A DNA stretch of 64,000 nucleotides from assembly GCF_025398175.1 (NCBI RefSeq), contig NZ_CP099735.1, positions 1,302,001 through 1,366,000 of the forward strand, given 5' to 3'. A program made the translations under genes and the position numbers. Below, piece after piece: positions 53,983-62,490 of the stretch; the first letter of the stretch is position 1, and the number at the start of each line of letters is the position of its first letter. The DNA is from Photobacterium sp. TY1-4 (GTDB taxonomy: Bacteria; Pseudomonadota; Gammaproteobacteria; Enterobacterales; Vibrionaceae). Under the pieces are notes generated by a model. That model was not told where the DNA came from and searched no databases. It saw only the letters and a list, made by a program, of their open reading frames with translations.

Positions 53983-54015
53983 AATTACTCACCAAATCCA
54001 AACAAAGGAGTCCAC

Positions 54016-54438
54016 ATGACGACGCTATACACCACCACCGCTACAGCTTCTGCCGGTCGCAACGGTCAAGCCAGCACCGACGACGGCAAACTCAACGTCA
54101 ACCTGAGCTACCCGAAAGAAATGGGCGGCAGCGGTGAGCACACCAACCCGGAGCAACTGTTTGCCGCGGGTTATGCCGCCTGTTTTTCCAATGCCGTACT
54201 CCACGTGGCGCGCGAAGGCAAAATCGCCCTCAAAGCAGCACCGGTCTCCGCCCAGGTCGGCATCGGCCCCAATGCGCAAGGCGGTTTTGCCCTGAGCGTC
54301 AGCCTGGCCGCCACGGTAGATCTGCCACAAGCGCAGGCCATCACCCTGATCCGCACCGCCCACAGCGTCTGCCCATACTCCAACGCCGTCAAAGGCAACA
54401 TCGATGTGCAACTGAGTGTCAACGGCGAAGTGCTGTAA
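54016..54438 (+). CDS. ohr: Organic hydroperoxide resistance protein
   Basis: Thiol peroxidase that reduces organic hydroperoxides with help from lipoylated proteins. The 140-residue product has both catalytic cysteines, Cys56 in GYAACFSNAVLHVA and the second in HSVCPYSNAVKGNIDV, and the catalytic arginine near residue 15 (AGRNGQAS). AAAGGAG precedes the ATG. It is divergent from ohrR with operator-like palindromes between, the usual ohr/ohrR arrangement. Confidence 0.95.
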   Translation: MTTLYTTTATASAGRNGQASTDDGKLNVNLSYPKEMGGSGEHTNPEQLFAAGYAACFSNAVLHVAREGKIALKAAPVSAQVGIGPNAQGGFALSVSLAATVDLPQAQAITLIRTAHSVCPYSNAVKGNIDVQLSVNGEVL

Positions 54439-54936
54439 CACTCTGAAAGGGTTGAATCTCAGCCATTAAAAACCACCCGGCCGATAGAAGATCACAGTCG
54501 TTCAATCCCGATGCTGCCGATGATTTTCAATTTCCGGCCGGGCGTTCAGCACCATAAACCACGCCTTACATCACATCGGGGCGATACGAACTCATCATTT
54601 CAGATCACCTCCTGCTTCCTTCCCTGTCGCAACCGCGTCACAGCCCTCTGGAGTGCTTTTTTCGTTAACCCCGTCCAAAGACGTCGATCTTTCAAGACGA
54701 AAACAGCCGTACCCATCACAAAAACAGGACAACTTAAATTGGCCAATATATGACCTGGAGTTCATATTTTAATCAATCGAAGGCGCGATCTTGCAGTTTG
54801 GGTCCATCCGTACCTCCAAGCCAAGGAACGTATACAGGGCCCTACCGGCATCGTCCCCGTACTGATGCCGTTCCCTGTCTCCCCGGAAACAGGACTGAGC
54901 GCGTCCTGTTTCTTCACACAAAAAGAGAACAGGACA
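54439..54936. other. Leader region of the MNIO gene cluster
   Basis: 498 bases with no convincing gene. It carries AACAGGAC three times (54723, 54888, 54928) and its reverse complement GTCCTGTT once (54903); the last three occurrences lie just before the start codon and can pair with each other. A promoter was not identified. Confidence 0.45.
54886..54936 (+). promoter_or_regulatory. Competing hairpins over the ribosome binding site
   Basis: GAAACAGGAC (54886-54895) and GTCCTGTTTC (54903-54912) form a perfect 10-bp hairpin. The same right arm GTCCTGTT can instead pair with AACAGGAC at 54928-54935, which includes the AGGA next to the ATG at 54937. The two structures exclude each other, so the leader could switch translation on and off. 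Confidence 0.5.
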
Positions 54937-57033
54937 ATGCAAAGCAACGAGATTGAGAATATCAAACAACGCGATGTGAAGTACCTCCAGGCAGATATTG
55001 CCTGTGTGAAGGCGATTGCCCAGGCGGCCGTTAATGTCGAGCTGTTTACTATCCCGCTGTATATGACGGCGTTGTATTCGGTGCAGGGCATGCACCAAAT
55101 TAACAGCAAAGGCAGTACTCTTTATACCGGGCGTTGGTGGCCGGGCTCGGCACCCACGGCGGGCGAGGCACTGACCACCAACGCACAGGTGTTTAACAAG
55201 GTCTACAGTGTGTTTGTCGCCGAAATGCTTCACCTGCAACTGGCATCCAATATGGCCAGTACGTTGGGCTTTACCCCAGTGTTCACCAGCAGTGCACTCC
55301 AGAGCGAAGATAACGGTTGGCAGTGTTACAACAATACCAGCCAGATCCCGCATATCCTGGACTTTTCTGACTGGAAGGGCACCGATCCGGATTTGAGCCA
55401 GCTGAAAGTCGCGCTGCGGGCCATGGACTCAACCCAGGTTGAACTCTTCCTGGCCATCGAAGAGACCGAAGATCGCGCCCGGGAGATGCTGCGTAACCCG
55501 CAAGTGACACAAGCCGGCGGGACAGAAACGGCCAAGTATTTTGAAGAGGCGCCGTATAACTGGTTCAGTGCCAGCATGACCGAAAATGATTTACCCATGT
55601 TCGGTTCAATCGGGCATATGTACCTGTGTTACTGGCAATATCTGGAAATCGAGTACAGCGATGGCAGCACACTTCTGGGGCATCTGCTGGCAGCTAAAAA
55701 TGGGCAACGGGATCAGTTTAACAATGTACCACCGCGTAACATGCAGCAATATCCGGGCATAGATGCCACCATTGGACCCACTCTGGATGAGGTGAAGATT
55801 CAACTCATCAACAACATCAATGCCATTACCGATCAGGGCGAAGGCGCCGATGTGGTAAAAAACATCCTTGAGCGATGGTCAGAACAATCCTGGGTCAAGG
55901 TGTTCCAGAGCAATATGTTAAACGCGGTCCAACAACGCTTCCAGCCCGACAAAGAAGCCCTGAACCTGGACTATCCCGGCTATGATGATGAAGGCAATAA
56001 GACAACGCTGCCATCCGGCTCCGCCCAGGCCCGGTTTGAAAACGGCGATAAGGATCACTTCGAATTATTCGAGCAAGTGAAGACCCTGATCAGCCAGCCG
56101 GACTACCTCACCTGGGATCAGTGGCACCAGCAACATCCGGACACCCCCTGGACTGCCGACATGCTCGGTAAAGACGGAGCACCGAACCTGCCGTCGACCG
56201 AAGCGATTGCCGACGCCCTGAATCGCCTCAACAGCGTGGCTGAAAGAGACAACACGTATCAGCTGTTCAGTCAGGCTGCCGTCGGCACCATTAAGGGGAT
56301 CACCACAGCACTGAACCGTTACTGGGCCGAACCGGATGCGGAATTTCCGTCACCAGCGATGGGCGGCTCGGGCGATCGCATTTCGATCTGCTGGGCAGTG
56401 ACCGGCCGCTGTCCTGATCTGGTTACCGGGATCGCCAACCAGCAATCGGGCACCTTGTATCATGCCTGCCAGGGAATGGCGATGTACCCGGAAACAGGCA
56501 CCACAGAAGGTAAGGAAGCAGAGAACAGCTGTGCCAACGTCCTGAGCTATCACAGCTGTAAAGGCTCGAATGAGTGTAAAACCCAGGGCGGCTGCGGCTT
56601 TGTGCAAAGTGCCAGTGGCGGCGGCAGTTGCAGCAGCAGCGCCGCGAAAGGGCTCAAAAGTGCCCCGGCAGACAACCTGTGCGGCGGGTTTGGCGGCTGT
56701 GCCGTCCCGATTTCTGCCTCGCAGCTGTTCCCGCACCAGGTTGACAACGATTACCGGATGCAGCTTTATACCTTTGGTCCGGCCCCGGACTTTCCGGCAG
56801 AGAAAACCCGTTGGCCGCAGCTCAAAGCCCGGGACATGCTGCCACCGGTGGTCCAGTATGTGGATGCCATGCCCTATCAGCCCGGAGAAGCTGTCTATGA
56901 TGTCGCCTGGCGCGCCTATTGCGAGGCAAAAGGGTTGATTAAAGTCACCAAAACCATCCATGGTGACAAGATTGAAATCCCCGAGCCACCGCAGCCGAGT
57001 GACATCCGCCTGGCCATGCCACCGTCAACCTGA
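54937..57033 (+). CDS. Ferritin-like protein with C-terminal Cys-rich MNIO substrate-like region
   Basis: A 698-residue protein. Residues about 15-240 form a ferritin-like domain of the VioB/iminophenyl-pyruvate dimer synthase type, with likely metal ligands Glu35 (NVELFTIPLYMTALYS) and Glu95/His98 (VAEMLHLQLASNM), then QVELFLAIEETED. The C-terminal part from about 480 has ten cysteines (485, 492, 511, 532, 541, 547, 553, 565, 582, 588) including HSCKGSNECKTQGGCGF (539-555). That spacing, CKGxNxCKxxGGC, resembles small precursor peptides of the BufA kind that MNIO enzymes modify. A DUF692 enzyme gene starts 11 bases later. I infer the C-terminus is its substrate; no one enzyme function is proven. 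Start at 54937; the frame is open to 54865. Confidence 0.8.
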   Translation: MQSNEIENIKQRDVKYLQADIACVKAIAQAAVNVELFTIPLYMTALYSVQGMHQINSKGSTLYTGRWWPGSAPTAGEALTTNAQVFNKVYSVFVAEMLHLQLASNMASTLGFTPVFTSSALQSEDNGWQCYNNTSQIPHILDFSDWKGTDPDLSQLKVALRAMDSTQVELFLAIEETEDRAREMLRNPQVTQAGGTETAKYFEEAPYNWFSASMTENDLPMFGSIGHMYLCYWQYLEIEYSDGSTLLGHLLAAKNGQRDQFNNVPPRNMQQYPGIDATIGPTLDEVKIQLINNINAITDQGEGADVVKNILERWSEQSWVKVFQSNMLNAVQQRFQPDKEALNLDYPGYDDEGNKTTLPSGSAQARFENGDKDHFELFEQVKTLISQPDYLTWDQWHQQHPDTPWTADMLGKDGAPNLPSTEAIADALNRLNSVAERDNTYQLFSQAAVGTIKGITTALNRYWAEPDAEFPSPAMGGSGDRISICWAVTGRCPDLVTGIANQQSGTLYHACQGMAMYPETGTTEGKEAENSCANVLSYHSCKGSNECKTQGGCGFVQSASGGGSCSSSAAKGLKSAPADNLCGGFGGCAVPISASQLFPHQVDNDYRMQLYTFGPAPDFPAEKTRWPQLKARDMLPPVVQYVDAMPYQPGEAVYDVAWRAYCEAKGLIKVTKTIHGDKIEIPEPPQPSDIRLAMPPST

Positions 57034-57044
57034 GGACTGGCTCA

Positions 57045-58022
57045 ATGACCCAAACGTTCAACCCATCTCAGCAAGGCTCCCCTCGGGGGGGCCTTTTCTC
57101 CTCAGCCGGTGCGCCACAATTGCCAAACCGGCTGGGCCTGGAAAACCTCGGCTTTGGTGTCGGTTTACGGACCCAGCATTTTCCTTACCTGATGCAGCAG
57201 GACGACTGGTCCGTTGACTGGTTTGAGATCATCAGCGAGAACTTCATCGACAACTACGGTTATGCCCGCCACGTGCTGGAGCAGGTCCGTGCCCGGCGTC
57301 CGGTGGTCATGCACGGGGTATCGATGAATCTCGGCAGCAGCGATCCCCTCGATGAAATCTATCTCGGCAAACTCAAAGCTCTGGCGGATGACATCGAACC
57401 GGCATGGATATCCGATCACTTGTGCTGGACCGGGGCCCTCGGCATCAACAGCCATGATCTGTTGCCGATGCCGCTGACCGCGGAAAGTCTGCGTCATGTC
57501 GCGGCGCGGATCCACGATGTACAAGAGCGCCTGCAACGTCCGCTGATCCTGGAAAATCCGTCAACCTACCTGGAATTTCGACAGAACAGCTACAGCGAAT
57601 GGGATTTTCTGGCCGAACTGGTTCGGCAAACCGGTTGCGGGCTGCTGCTCGATGTCAACAATGTCTATGTGTCGGCCTATAACCACGGCTACGATCCCGT
57701 GACCTACATCGAATCCCTGCCCCATGACAGCATTGTCCAAATGCACCTGGCCGGACCGACCGAGGTGGGCGACTGCCTGATTGATACCCATGATCAGCCC
57801 GTCCCGGCCCAAGTCTGGCAGCTCTACCAACGGGCACTTGCACTAACCGGCGGGACGGCCACCTTGCTGGAATGGGATGCCAATATTCCTGACTTCCCAG
57901 AGCTGGTCCGGGAGCTAGATAAAGCCCGCGGTGTTGCCCAGGGCCGGCTGCCGGAAAACGCCCCGAGTGTGTCTCAGGCAACCCCGGCTGGTGCAGCGAT
58001 TTCAACCCCGATTGTTCGATAG
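57045..58022 (+). CDS. DUF692 multinuclear non-heme iron oxidative enzyme (MNIO)
   Basis: A 325-residue enzyme of the DUF692/MbnB/BufB family, which uses two or three iron ions to oxidise cysteine or other residues of a peptide. The TIM barrel metal ligands are present in order: WFEIISENFID, VVMHGVSMNLGS, WISDHLCW, LILENPSTY, LLLDVNNVYVSAYNHG, MHLAGPTE, IDTHDQPV and LLEWDANIPDF. The first ~30 residues are an extension not seen in most members. It begins 11 bases after the large ferritin-like gene and is followed by the DUF2063 partner after 8 bases, matching the enzyme-partner order of MNIO clusters (BufB-BufC, MbnB-MbnC). Confidence 0.92.
   Translation: MTQTFNPSQQGSPRGGLFSSAGAPQLPNRLGLENLGFGVGLRTQHFPYLMQQDDWSVDWFEIISENFIDNYGYARHVLEQVRARRPVVMHGVSMNLGSSDPLDEIYLGKLKALADDIEPAWISDHLCWTGALGINSHDLLPMPLTAESLRHVAARIHDVQERLQRPLILENPSTYLEFRQNSYSEWDFLAELVRQTGCGLLLDVNNVYVSAYNHGYDPVTYIESLPHDSIVQMHLAGPTEVGDCLIDTHDQPVPAQVWQLYQRALALTGGTATLLEWDANIPDFPELVRELDKARGVAQGRLPENAPSVSQATPAGAAISTPIVR
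57073..57097 (+). promoter_or_regulatory. Terminator-like hairpin inside the MNIO coding start
   Basis: AAGGC-T-CCCC and GGGG-GG-GCCTT form a GC-rich stem followed by TT, within codons 10-18 of the MNIO gene. It could pause or stop part of the transcripts, giving less enzyme than substrate. The T-run is short, so the effect is uncertain. Confidence 0.35.
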
Positions 58023-58030
58023 GTATCTTG

Positions 58031-59074
58031 ATGGCGCATCCAACGTTACAACAATCCCAACAATGGCTGATGACCATCCTGGCGGTGCGCGGGGATCTGC
58101 GCCAGAAAGTAATGGCGGCGACCCAAGCCACTCACCTGCCGCCGGAATCTTATTTGGCGGACCCAAACGAAGGTAACCGCAGGCTGGAACCGCCAGGACA
58201 CACCCAACCTCAGGAGCCGACGGCAGGCGACACTTCCATATCTATTGCTGAAGCACAAGCACGATCACTGGCAAGTCCGCTCAGGCGCCTGGATATCTAT
58301 GCCGCCGGGTATGTAATGCGGTTGGTCGAGTGTCTTCAGGCCGAATACCGGATCCTGGCTGCATTTATGGGAGAGAAGGTGTTTCATGACTTTGCCAAGG
58401 CCTATATTGTCAGTCGGCCTTCCAGTCATCGTAGTTTGTATGATTTAGGCCGGGATTTTCCGCGCTTTCTGGCCGAGACCCGGCCGGATGGCGATTTAAA
58501 CCCGGAGCAACGGGCCTTTTTCGTCCTGCCGCAGGAGATCGCACAAGTCGAACGGGCCCGGGCTGAAGTCGCCCTTGCCAAAGGATTTGAGGGAAAGCCG
58601 CTCTCCGTTTCCCCAATGTTGAACGGGTTGGCGTTGTTTCACGAACCAATCCGGCTGACGCCCGCACCTTGCCTGCGCCTGCTCGCGCTGGAATACCCGG
58701 TCCTGCCCCTGATGAGCGCGCTGGAAGCAGCGCAAGAGGCTGCAAGGGCGAATACCGCGAACTCAACCGATGGATTGTCGCCACAAACTGGCGCACCCGA
58801 GCTGACATCAGCAGCACTGACCATACCCGAATCCGCTGCAAACTGGCTGGCCTTGTCGCGGGTCAACTATCAGCTGACCACGGTCGAGCTGACGCCCTGG
58901 CAGCATGCTTTGCTCACTGCCTGTCAGCAATCCGCCGGGCTCAACGAAGCCGTTCATGCCGCGGCACAATCAGAAGGCCTCAACACCGGCGATATCTATA
59001 CCCGGCTGATGCTCTGGTTACCGGCAGCTGTCACCCAAGGACTGTTGTGCGTCGACGGAGAAACACTCCCTTGA
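58031..59074 (+). CDS. DUF2063 family MNIO partner protein
   Basis: A 347-residue protein of the BufC/MbnC/HvfC type. The N-terminal DUF2063 domain has RRLDIYAAGYVMRLVECLQA and EKVFHDFAKAYIVSRPSSHR, followed by SLYDLGRDFPRFLAE, the family core. Partners of this kind bind the precursor and hold it to the MNIO enzyme. Compared with usual DUF2063 proteins it has an insert near residues 45-75 rich in proline, and a longer C-terminal half that ends in a helical domain (LTPWQHALLTACQQSAG). The ATG at 58031 is chosen; a TTG three bases earlier is possible. Last gene of the cluster. Confidence 0.88.
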   Translation: MAHPTLQQSQQWLMTILAVRGDLRQKVMAATQATHLPPESYLADPNEGNRRLEPPGHTQPQEPTAGDTSISIAEAQARSLASPLRRLDIYAAGYVMRLVECLQAEYRILAAFMGEKVFHDFAKAYIVSRPSSHRSLYDLGRDFPRFLAETRPDGDLNPEQRAFFVLPQEIAQVERARAEVALAKGFEGKPLSVSPMLNGLALFHEPIRLTPAPCLRLLALEYPVLPLMSALEAAQEAARANTANSTDGLSPQTGAPELTSAALTIPESAANWLALSRVNYQLTTVELTPWQHALLTACQQSAGLNEAVHAAAQSEGLNTGDIYTRLMLWLPAAVTQGLLCVDGETLP

Positions 59075-59152
59075 GCATTTTCATTTTAAAGCCATCAAAG
59101 AGGCCGCATGACCTGCTGTAAGACGCGACTGAATCCAGGCGGTTTACATTGT

Positions 59153-59181
59153 AAAGCGGCAAGCTCAGGGCTTGCCGCTTT
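59153..59181. terminator. Bidirectional terminator
   Basis: AAAGCGGCAAGC and GCTTGCCGCTTT form a perfect 12-bp stem with a five-base loop between the MNIO cluster and the convergent prpE. Confidence 0.8.
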
Positions 59182-59205
59182 GCTGTCACTGGCGCTTGAA
59201 GCGGG

Positions 59206-61080
59206 TTATTCCAGCACCCGGGCCAGCTCGTCCAGGGAGGACGGATCATCAATGGTTGAGGGCACCACGTACTGCTCGCCATCGGCAATTTGGCGGATCA
59301 CCCGGCGCAGGATCTTACCGGAGCGGGTTTTCGGCAACCGGTCGACGATGATGGCCTGCTTAAAGCACGCCACCGCGCCAATCTCCTGCCGCACTTTCTG
59401 CAACAGCGCCTGCTCAATATTGCCGTTCTCCGAGACAAAACCGTCTTTGAGCACCACCAGCCCGAGCGGCAGCTGACCTTTCAGCTCGTCATGGATCCCG
59501 ATCACCGCGCATTCGGCGACGGCTTCATGGCTGCCGACCACTTCTTCCATTTCCCCGGTCGAGAGCCGGTGCCCGGCCACGTTGATCACATCGTCAATCC
59601 GGCCCATCACGAACAGGTAGCCGTCTTCATCGATATAACCGCCGTCACCAGAGACGTAGTAGCCCGGAAACTGGCTCAGATAACCGGACTCAAACCGGTC
59701 GTGATTGCGCCACACCGTCGGCAGGCAGCTCGGCGGCAACGGGCGCTTGATCGCGATATAGCCTTGCGTATTGGCAGGTTGCGCCTCGCCCAGCTCGTTG
59801 AGCACCTCAACCTGATAACCCGGAACGGGTTTCGTGGCTGAGCCGGGTTTGACCGCAAAGCGCTCCAGACCAAGCGGATTGCCGGCAATCGCCCAACCGG
59901 TTTCGGTCTGCCACCAGTGATCCACCACCGGGCGTCCGGTTTTGGCCTCGACCCACTCCAGCGTCGGCGGATCCAGCCGCTCGCCAGCCATGAAAATCGT
60001 GGTCAGGTTGACCATCGGATAATCCTGCAGGAAGGTGCCGTCCGGATCTTCTTTCTTGATCGCCCGAAACGCTGTCGGGGCCGAGAACAACACCCGCACA
60101 CCGTACTCATTACAAACCCGCCAGAACGCGCCGGGATCCGGGGTTCGGACCGGTTTGCCTTCATACATGATGGTGGTGCAGCCATAAATCAAAGGGGCAT
60201 ACACAATGTAGGAATGGCCGACCACCCAGCCGACATCCGAGGCCGCCCAGAATACATCGCCCGGGTCGACGTTATAAATTGTCGACATACTGTAGTGCAT
60301 CGCCACCGCATGGCCGCCGTTATCCCGCACCACGCCTTTGGGTTTGCCGGTGGTGCCCGAAGTATAGAGAATGTAAAGCGGATCGGTCGCTTTGACCGGG
60401 ACACAATCGTGAGGCGTCGCCGTTTGCATCAGGGCCGACCAGTCTCTATCCCGTTCATGATGCAGGTCCGCCAAGCACTGCTTGCGCTGATAAACCACCA
60501 CATGCGCCGGCTTCCAGCGGCTGTCCATCACCGCCTGATCGACCATCGGCTTGTAGGGGATCACTTTGCTCACTTCCACCCCGCAGCTGGCAGTCATGAC
60601 CACTTTCGGCTCGGCATCTTCAATCCGCACCGCCAGCTCGTTGGGAGCAAAACCGCCGAACACGACGGAGTGAATCGCGCCCAGCCGGGCACACGCCAGC
60701 ATCGCCATCGCCGCTTCCGGGATCATCGGCATGTAAATCACCACACGATCGCCTTTCTCGACGCCGAGTCCGGCCAGCATCCCGGCGACTTTGGCGACCT
60801 GATCCCGCAGCACCCGGTAGGTATAGCGAGCTTTCTGCCCGGTGACCGGCGAGTCGTAAATCAGCGCCGTCTGATCGCCCCGGCCCTGCGCCACATGGTG
60901 GTCCAGCGCCAGATAGGCCGTATTCAGTTCACCGTCAGCAAACCAGCGCTCAATGCCGTGTTCGTCCTGACTCAAAATTGTTTGTGGAAATTGAAACCAA
61001 GCCAGATTCTCGGCCTGCTGCTTCCAAAAGACTTCCGGCTCTGCGGCCGATAAATCAAATGCTTCCTGATATGCAGACAT
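59206..61080 (-). CDS. prpE: Propionyl-CoA synthetase
   Basis: Activates propionate to propionyl-CoA through a propionyl-AMP intermediate, first step of the methylcitrate pathway. The 624-residue product has the AMP-binding motif YILYTSGTTGKPKGVVRDNG, the GYYVSGDGGYIDEDGYLFVMGR region and the regulatory acetylation lysine in PKTRSGKILRR. The sequence around SDVGWVVGHSYIVYAPL is typical of PrpE rather than acetyl-CoA synthetase. GGAGGAAG precedes the ATG at 61080; the frame is open to 61110. It lies downstream of acnD and prpF, separated by a MITE-like element. Confidence 0.93.
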   Translation of the reverse strand: MSAYQEAFDLSAAEPEVFWKQQAENLAWFQFPQTILSQDEHGIERWFADGELNTAYLALDHHVAQGRGDQTALIYDSPVTGQKARYTYRVLRDQVAKVAGMLAGLGVEKGDRVVIYMPMIPEAAMAMLACARLGAIHSVVFGGFAPNELAVRIEDAEPKVVMTASCGVEVSKVIPYKPMVDQAVMDSRWKPAHVVVYQRKQCLADLHHERDRDWSALMQTATPHDCVPVKATDPLYILYTSGTTGKPKGVVRDNGGHAVAMHYSMSTIYNVDPGDVFWAASDVGWVVGHSYIVYAPLIYGCTTIMYEGKPVRTPDPGAFWRVCNEYGVRVLFSAPTAFRAIKKEDPDGTFLQDYPMVNLTTIFMAGERLDPPTLEWVEAKTGRPVVDHWWQTETGWAIAGNPLGLERFAVKPGSATKPVPGYQVEVLNELGEAQPANTQGYIAIKRPLPPSCLPTVWRNHDRFESGYLSQFPGYYVSGDGGYIDEDGYLFVMGRIDDVINVAGHRLSTGEMEEVVGSHEAVAECAVIGIHDELKGQLPLGLVVLKDGFVSENGNIEQALLQKVRQEIGAVACFKQAIIVDRLPKTRSGKILRRVIRQIADGEQYVVPSTIDDPSSLDELARVLE

Positions 61081-61103
61081 ATTGCTTCCTCCAGTATGTC
61101 CTG

Positions 61104-61265
61104 ATACCAATCACAGTAAGTAAGTGATCAGAAATAGCGCAGGAAAAATGCTTGAGAACAAGGCAGAATTTTTCGATAAGTAGTTATTCTACAATCAAAA
61201 ATTCTAACGCAGTTATCGAGCGTTTTAACAAGCTAGGATGACCAGTTATTTACTACGATTGGTAT
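61104..61265. mobile_element. MITE-like palindromic element (162 bp)
   Basis: The ends are 27-base imperfect inverted repeats (22 of 27 match): ATACCAATCACAGTAAGTAA on the left and ATACCAATCGTAGTAAATAA on the reverse of the right end. Inside, AGAATTTTT pairs with AAAAATTCT and GTAG with CTAC, so the whole element can fold into one long hairpin. It has no gene. I recall similar elements as abundant in Vibrio and Photobacterium genomes. It sits between prpF and prpE and would be part of their transcript. Confidence 0.75.
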
Positions 61266-61289
61266 GAGATTGCTCATCTCCAAACGCGC

Positions 61290-62480
61290 TCAAGCCACCA
61301 CTTCGGCGGGCACCCGGACAAATCCTTCCATCAGGATCCGTGCACTACGGCTCATGATGGCTTTTTCCACCACCCAATCCTGACCCACAACCCGCGCCTT
61401 TGCCCCCACCTTTAAGGTGCCGGACGGATGGCCGAAGGTCACCGACTCTCGCTCACCGCCGCCGGCTGCGATATTCACCAGGGTTCCCGGGACACAGGCC
61501 GCTGAGGCAATCGCGACTGCGGCGGTCCCCATCATCGCGTGGTGCAGCTTGCCCATCGACAACGCCCGCACCAGCACATCAACGTCTCCAGCCGCAACGG
61601 GCTTACCGCTCGACGACACATAGGTTTTCGGCTCGGACACAAAAGCAATTTTCGGCGTATGCTGACGGCTCTTCGCTTCTTCCAGCCGCTCAATCAGCCC
61701 CATTTTCAACGCGCCGTAAGCCCGGATCTGCTCGAACATTGCCAGCGTTTGTTCATCATTGTTGATGTCATCCTGCAGTTCGGTGCCGGTGAACCCAATC
61801 ACTTCGGCGTCGATAAAAATGGTCGGGATCCCGGCATTGATCAGCGTGGCACTGAAGGTGCCGACGCCCGGCACCTCCAGCGTATCGACCACATTCCCGG
61901 TCGGAAACATCGACCCTTCGCCATCGGCCGGATCCATAAAGTCGACCTGAATCTCAGCCGCCGGAAACGTGACCCCGTCGAGCGCAAAAGCCCCGGTCTC
62001 CTGCACCTGACCCTTGACGATCGGCACATGCACCACAATGGTTTTGCCGATATTGACCTGCCACACCCGCACCGTCGCAATCCCGTTTTCCGGCAAACGC
62101 TCTCTGGCGATTAAACCGGCATGGATCGCGAACGGGCCGACCGCCGCCGACAAATTGCCGCAGTTGCCGCTCCAATCGACAAACGGCTGATCAATCGACA
62201 CCTGACCGAACAGGTAATCCACATCATGATCTGCACGCTCGCTTTTGGAGACAATCACGGTTTTACTGGTGCTCGAGGTCGCACCGCCCATGCCGTCAAT
62301 CTGCTTGCCGTAAGGGTCCGGGCTGCCAATCACTCGCAGCAGCAGGCGGTCACGAGCTTCGCCGGGCACCTGAGCCGCCGGCGGGAGATCTTCCAGACTA
62401 AAAAATACGCCTTTGCTGGTGCCGCCACGCATATAGGTGGCGGGCACTTTAACCTGAGACGCAGATACACTCCTTGTCAT
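61290..62480 (-). CDS. prpF: 2-methylaconitate cis-trans isomerase
   Basis: Isomerase of the methylcitrate cycle that works with AcnD to convert 2-methylcitrate-derived 2-methylaconitate. The 396-residue product has the PrpF family start ATYMRGGTSKGVFFSLEDLP, the loop SPDPYGKQIDGMGGATSSTS and DWSGNCGNLSAAVGPFAI, where a cysteine-bearing motif and a lysine act as bases. AAAGGGGGC precedes the ATG at 62480, ten bases after the acnD stop; the frame is open to 62612 inside acnD. The last codons reach 61290, just before the MITE-like element. Confidence 0.93.
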   Translation of the reverse strand: MTRSVSASQVKVPATYMRGGTSKGVFFSLEDLPPAAQVPGEARDRLLLRVIGSPDPYGKQIDGMGGATSSTSKTVIVSKSERADHDVDYLFGQVSIDQPFVDWSGNCGNLSAAVGPFAIHAGLIARERLPENGIATVRVWQVNIGKTIVVHVPIVKGQVQETGAFALDGVTFPAAEIQVDFMDPADGEGSMFPTGNVVDTLEVPGVGTFSATLINAGIPTIFIDAEVIGFTGTELQDDINNDEQTLAMFEQIRAYGALKMGLIERLEEAKSRQHTPKIAFVSEPKTYVSSSGKPVAAGDVDVLVRALSMGKLHHAMMGTAAVAIASAACVPGTLVNIAAGGGERESVTFGHPSGTLKVGAKARVVGQDWVVEKAIMSRSARILMEGFVRVPAEVVA

Positions 62481-62490
62481 GATGCCCCCT

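Noticed and set aside
54800..54870. ECF-type promoter (GGAAC and CGTC) before the MNIO cluster
   Set aside because: The gap between the two motifs is 22 bases, longer than ECF promoters allow.
59917..61053. 378-codon plus frame opposite prpE
   Set aside because: Shadow frame, His/Arg-rich, contradicts the clear prpE reading.
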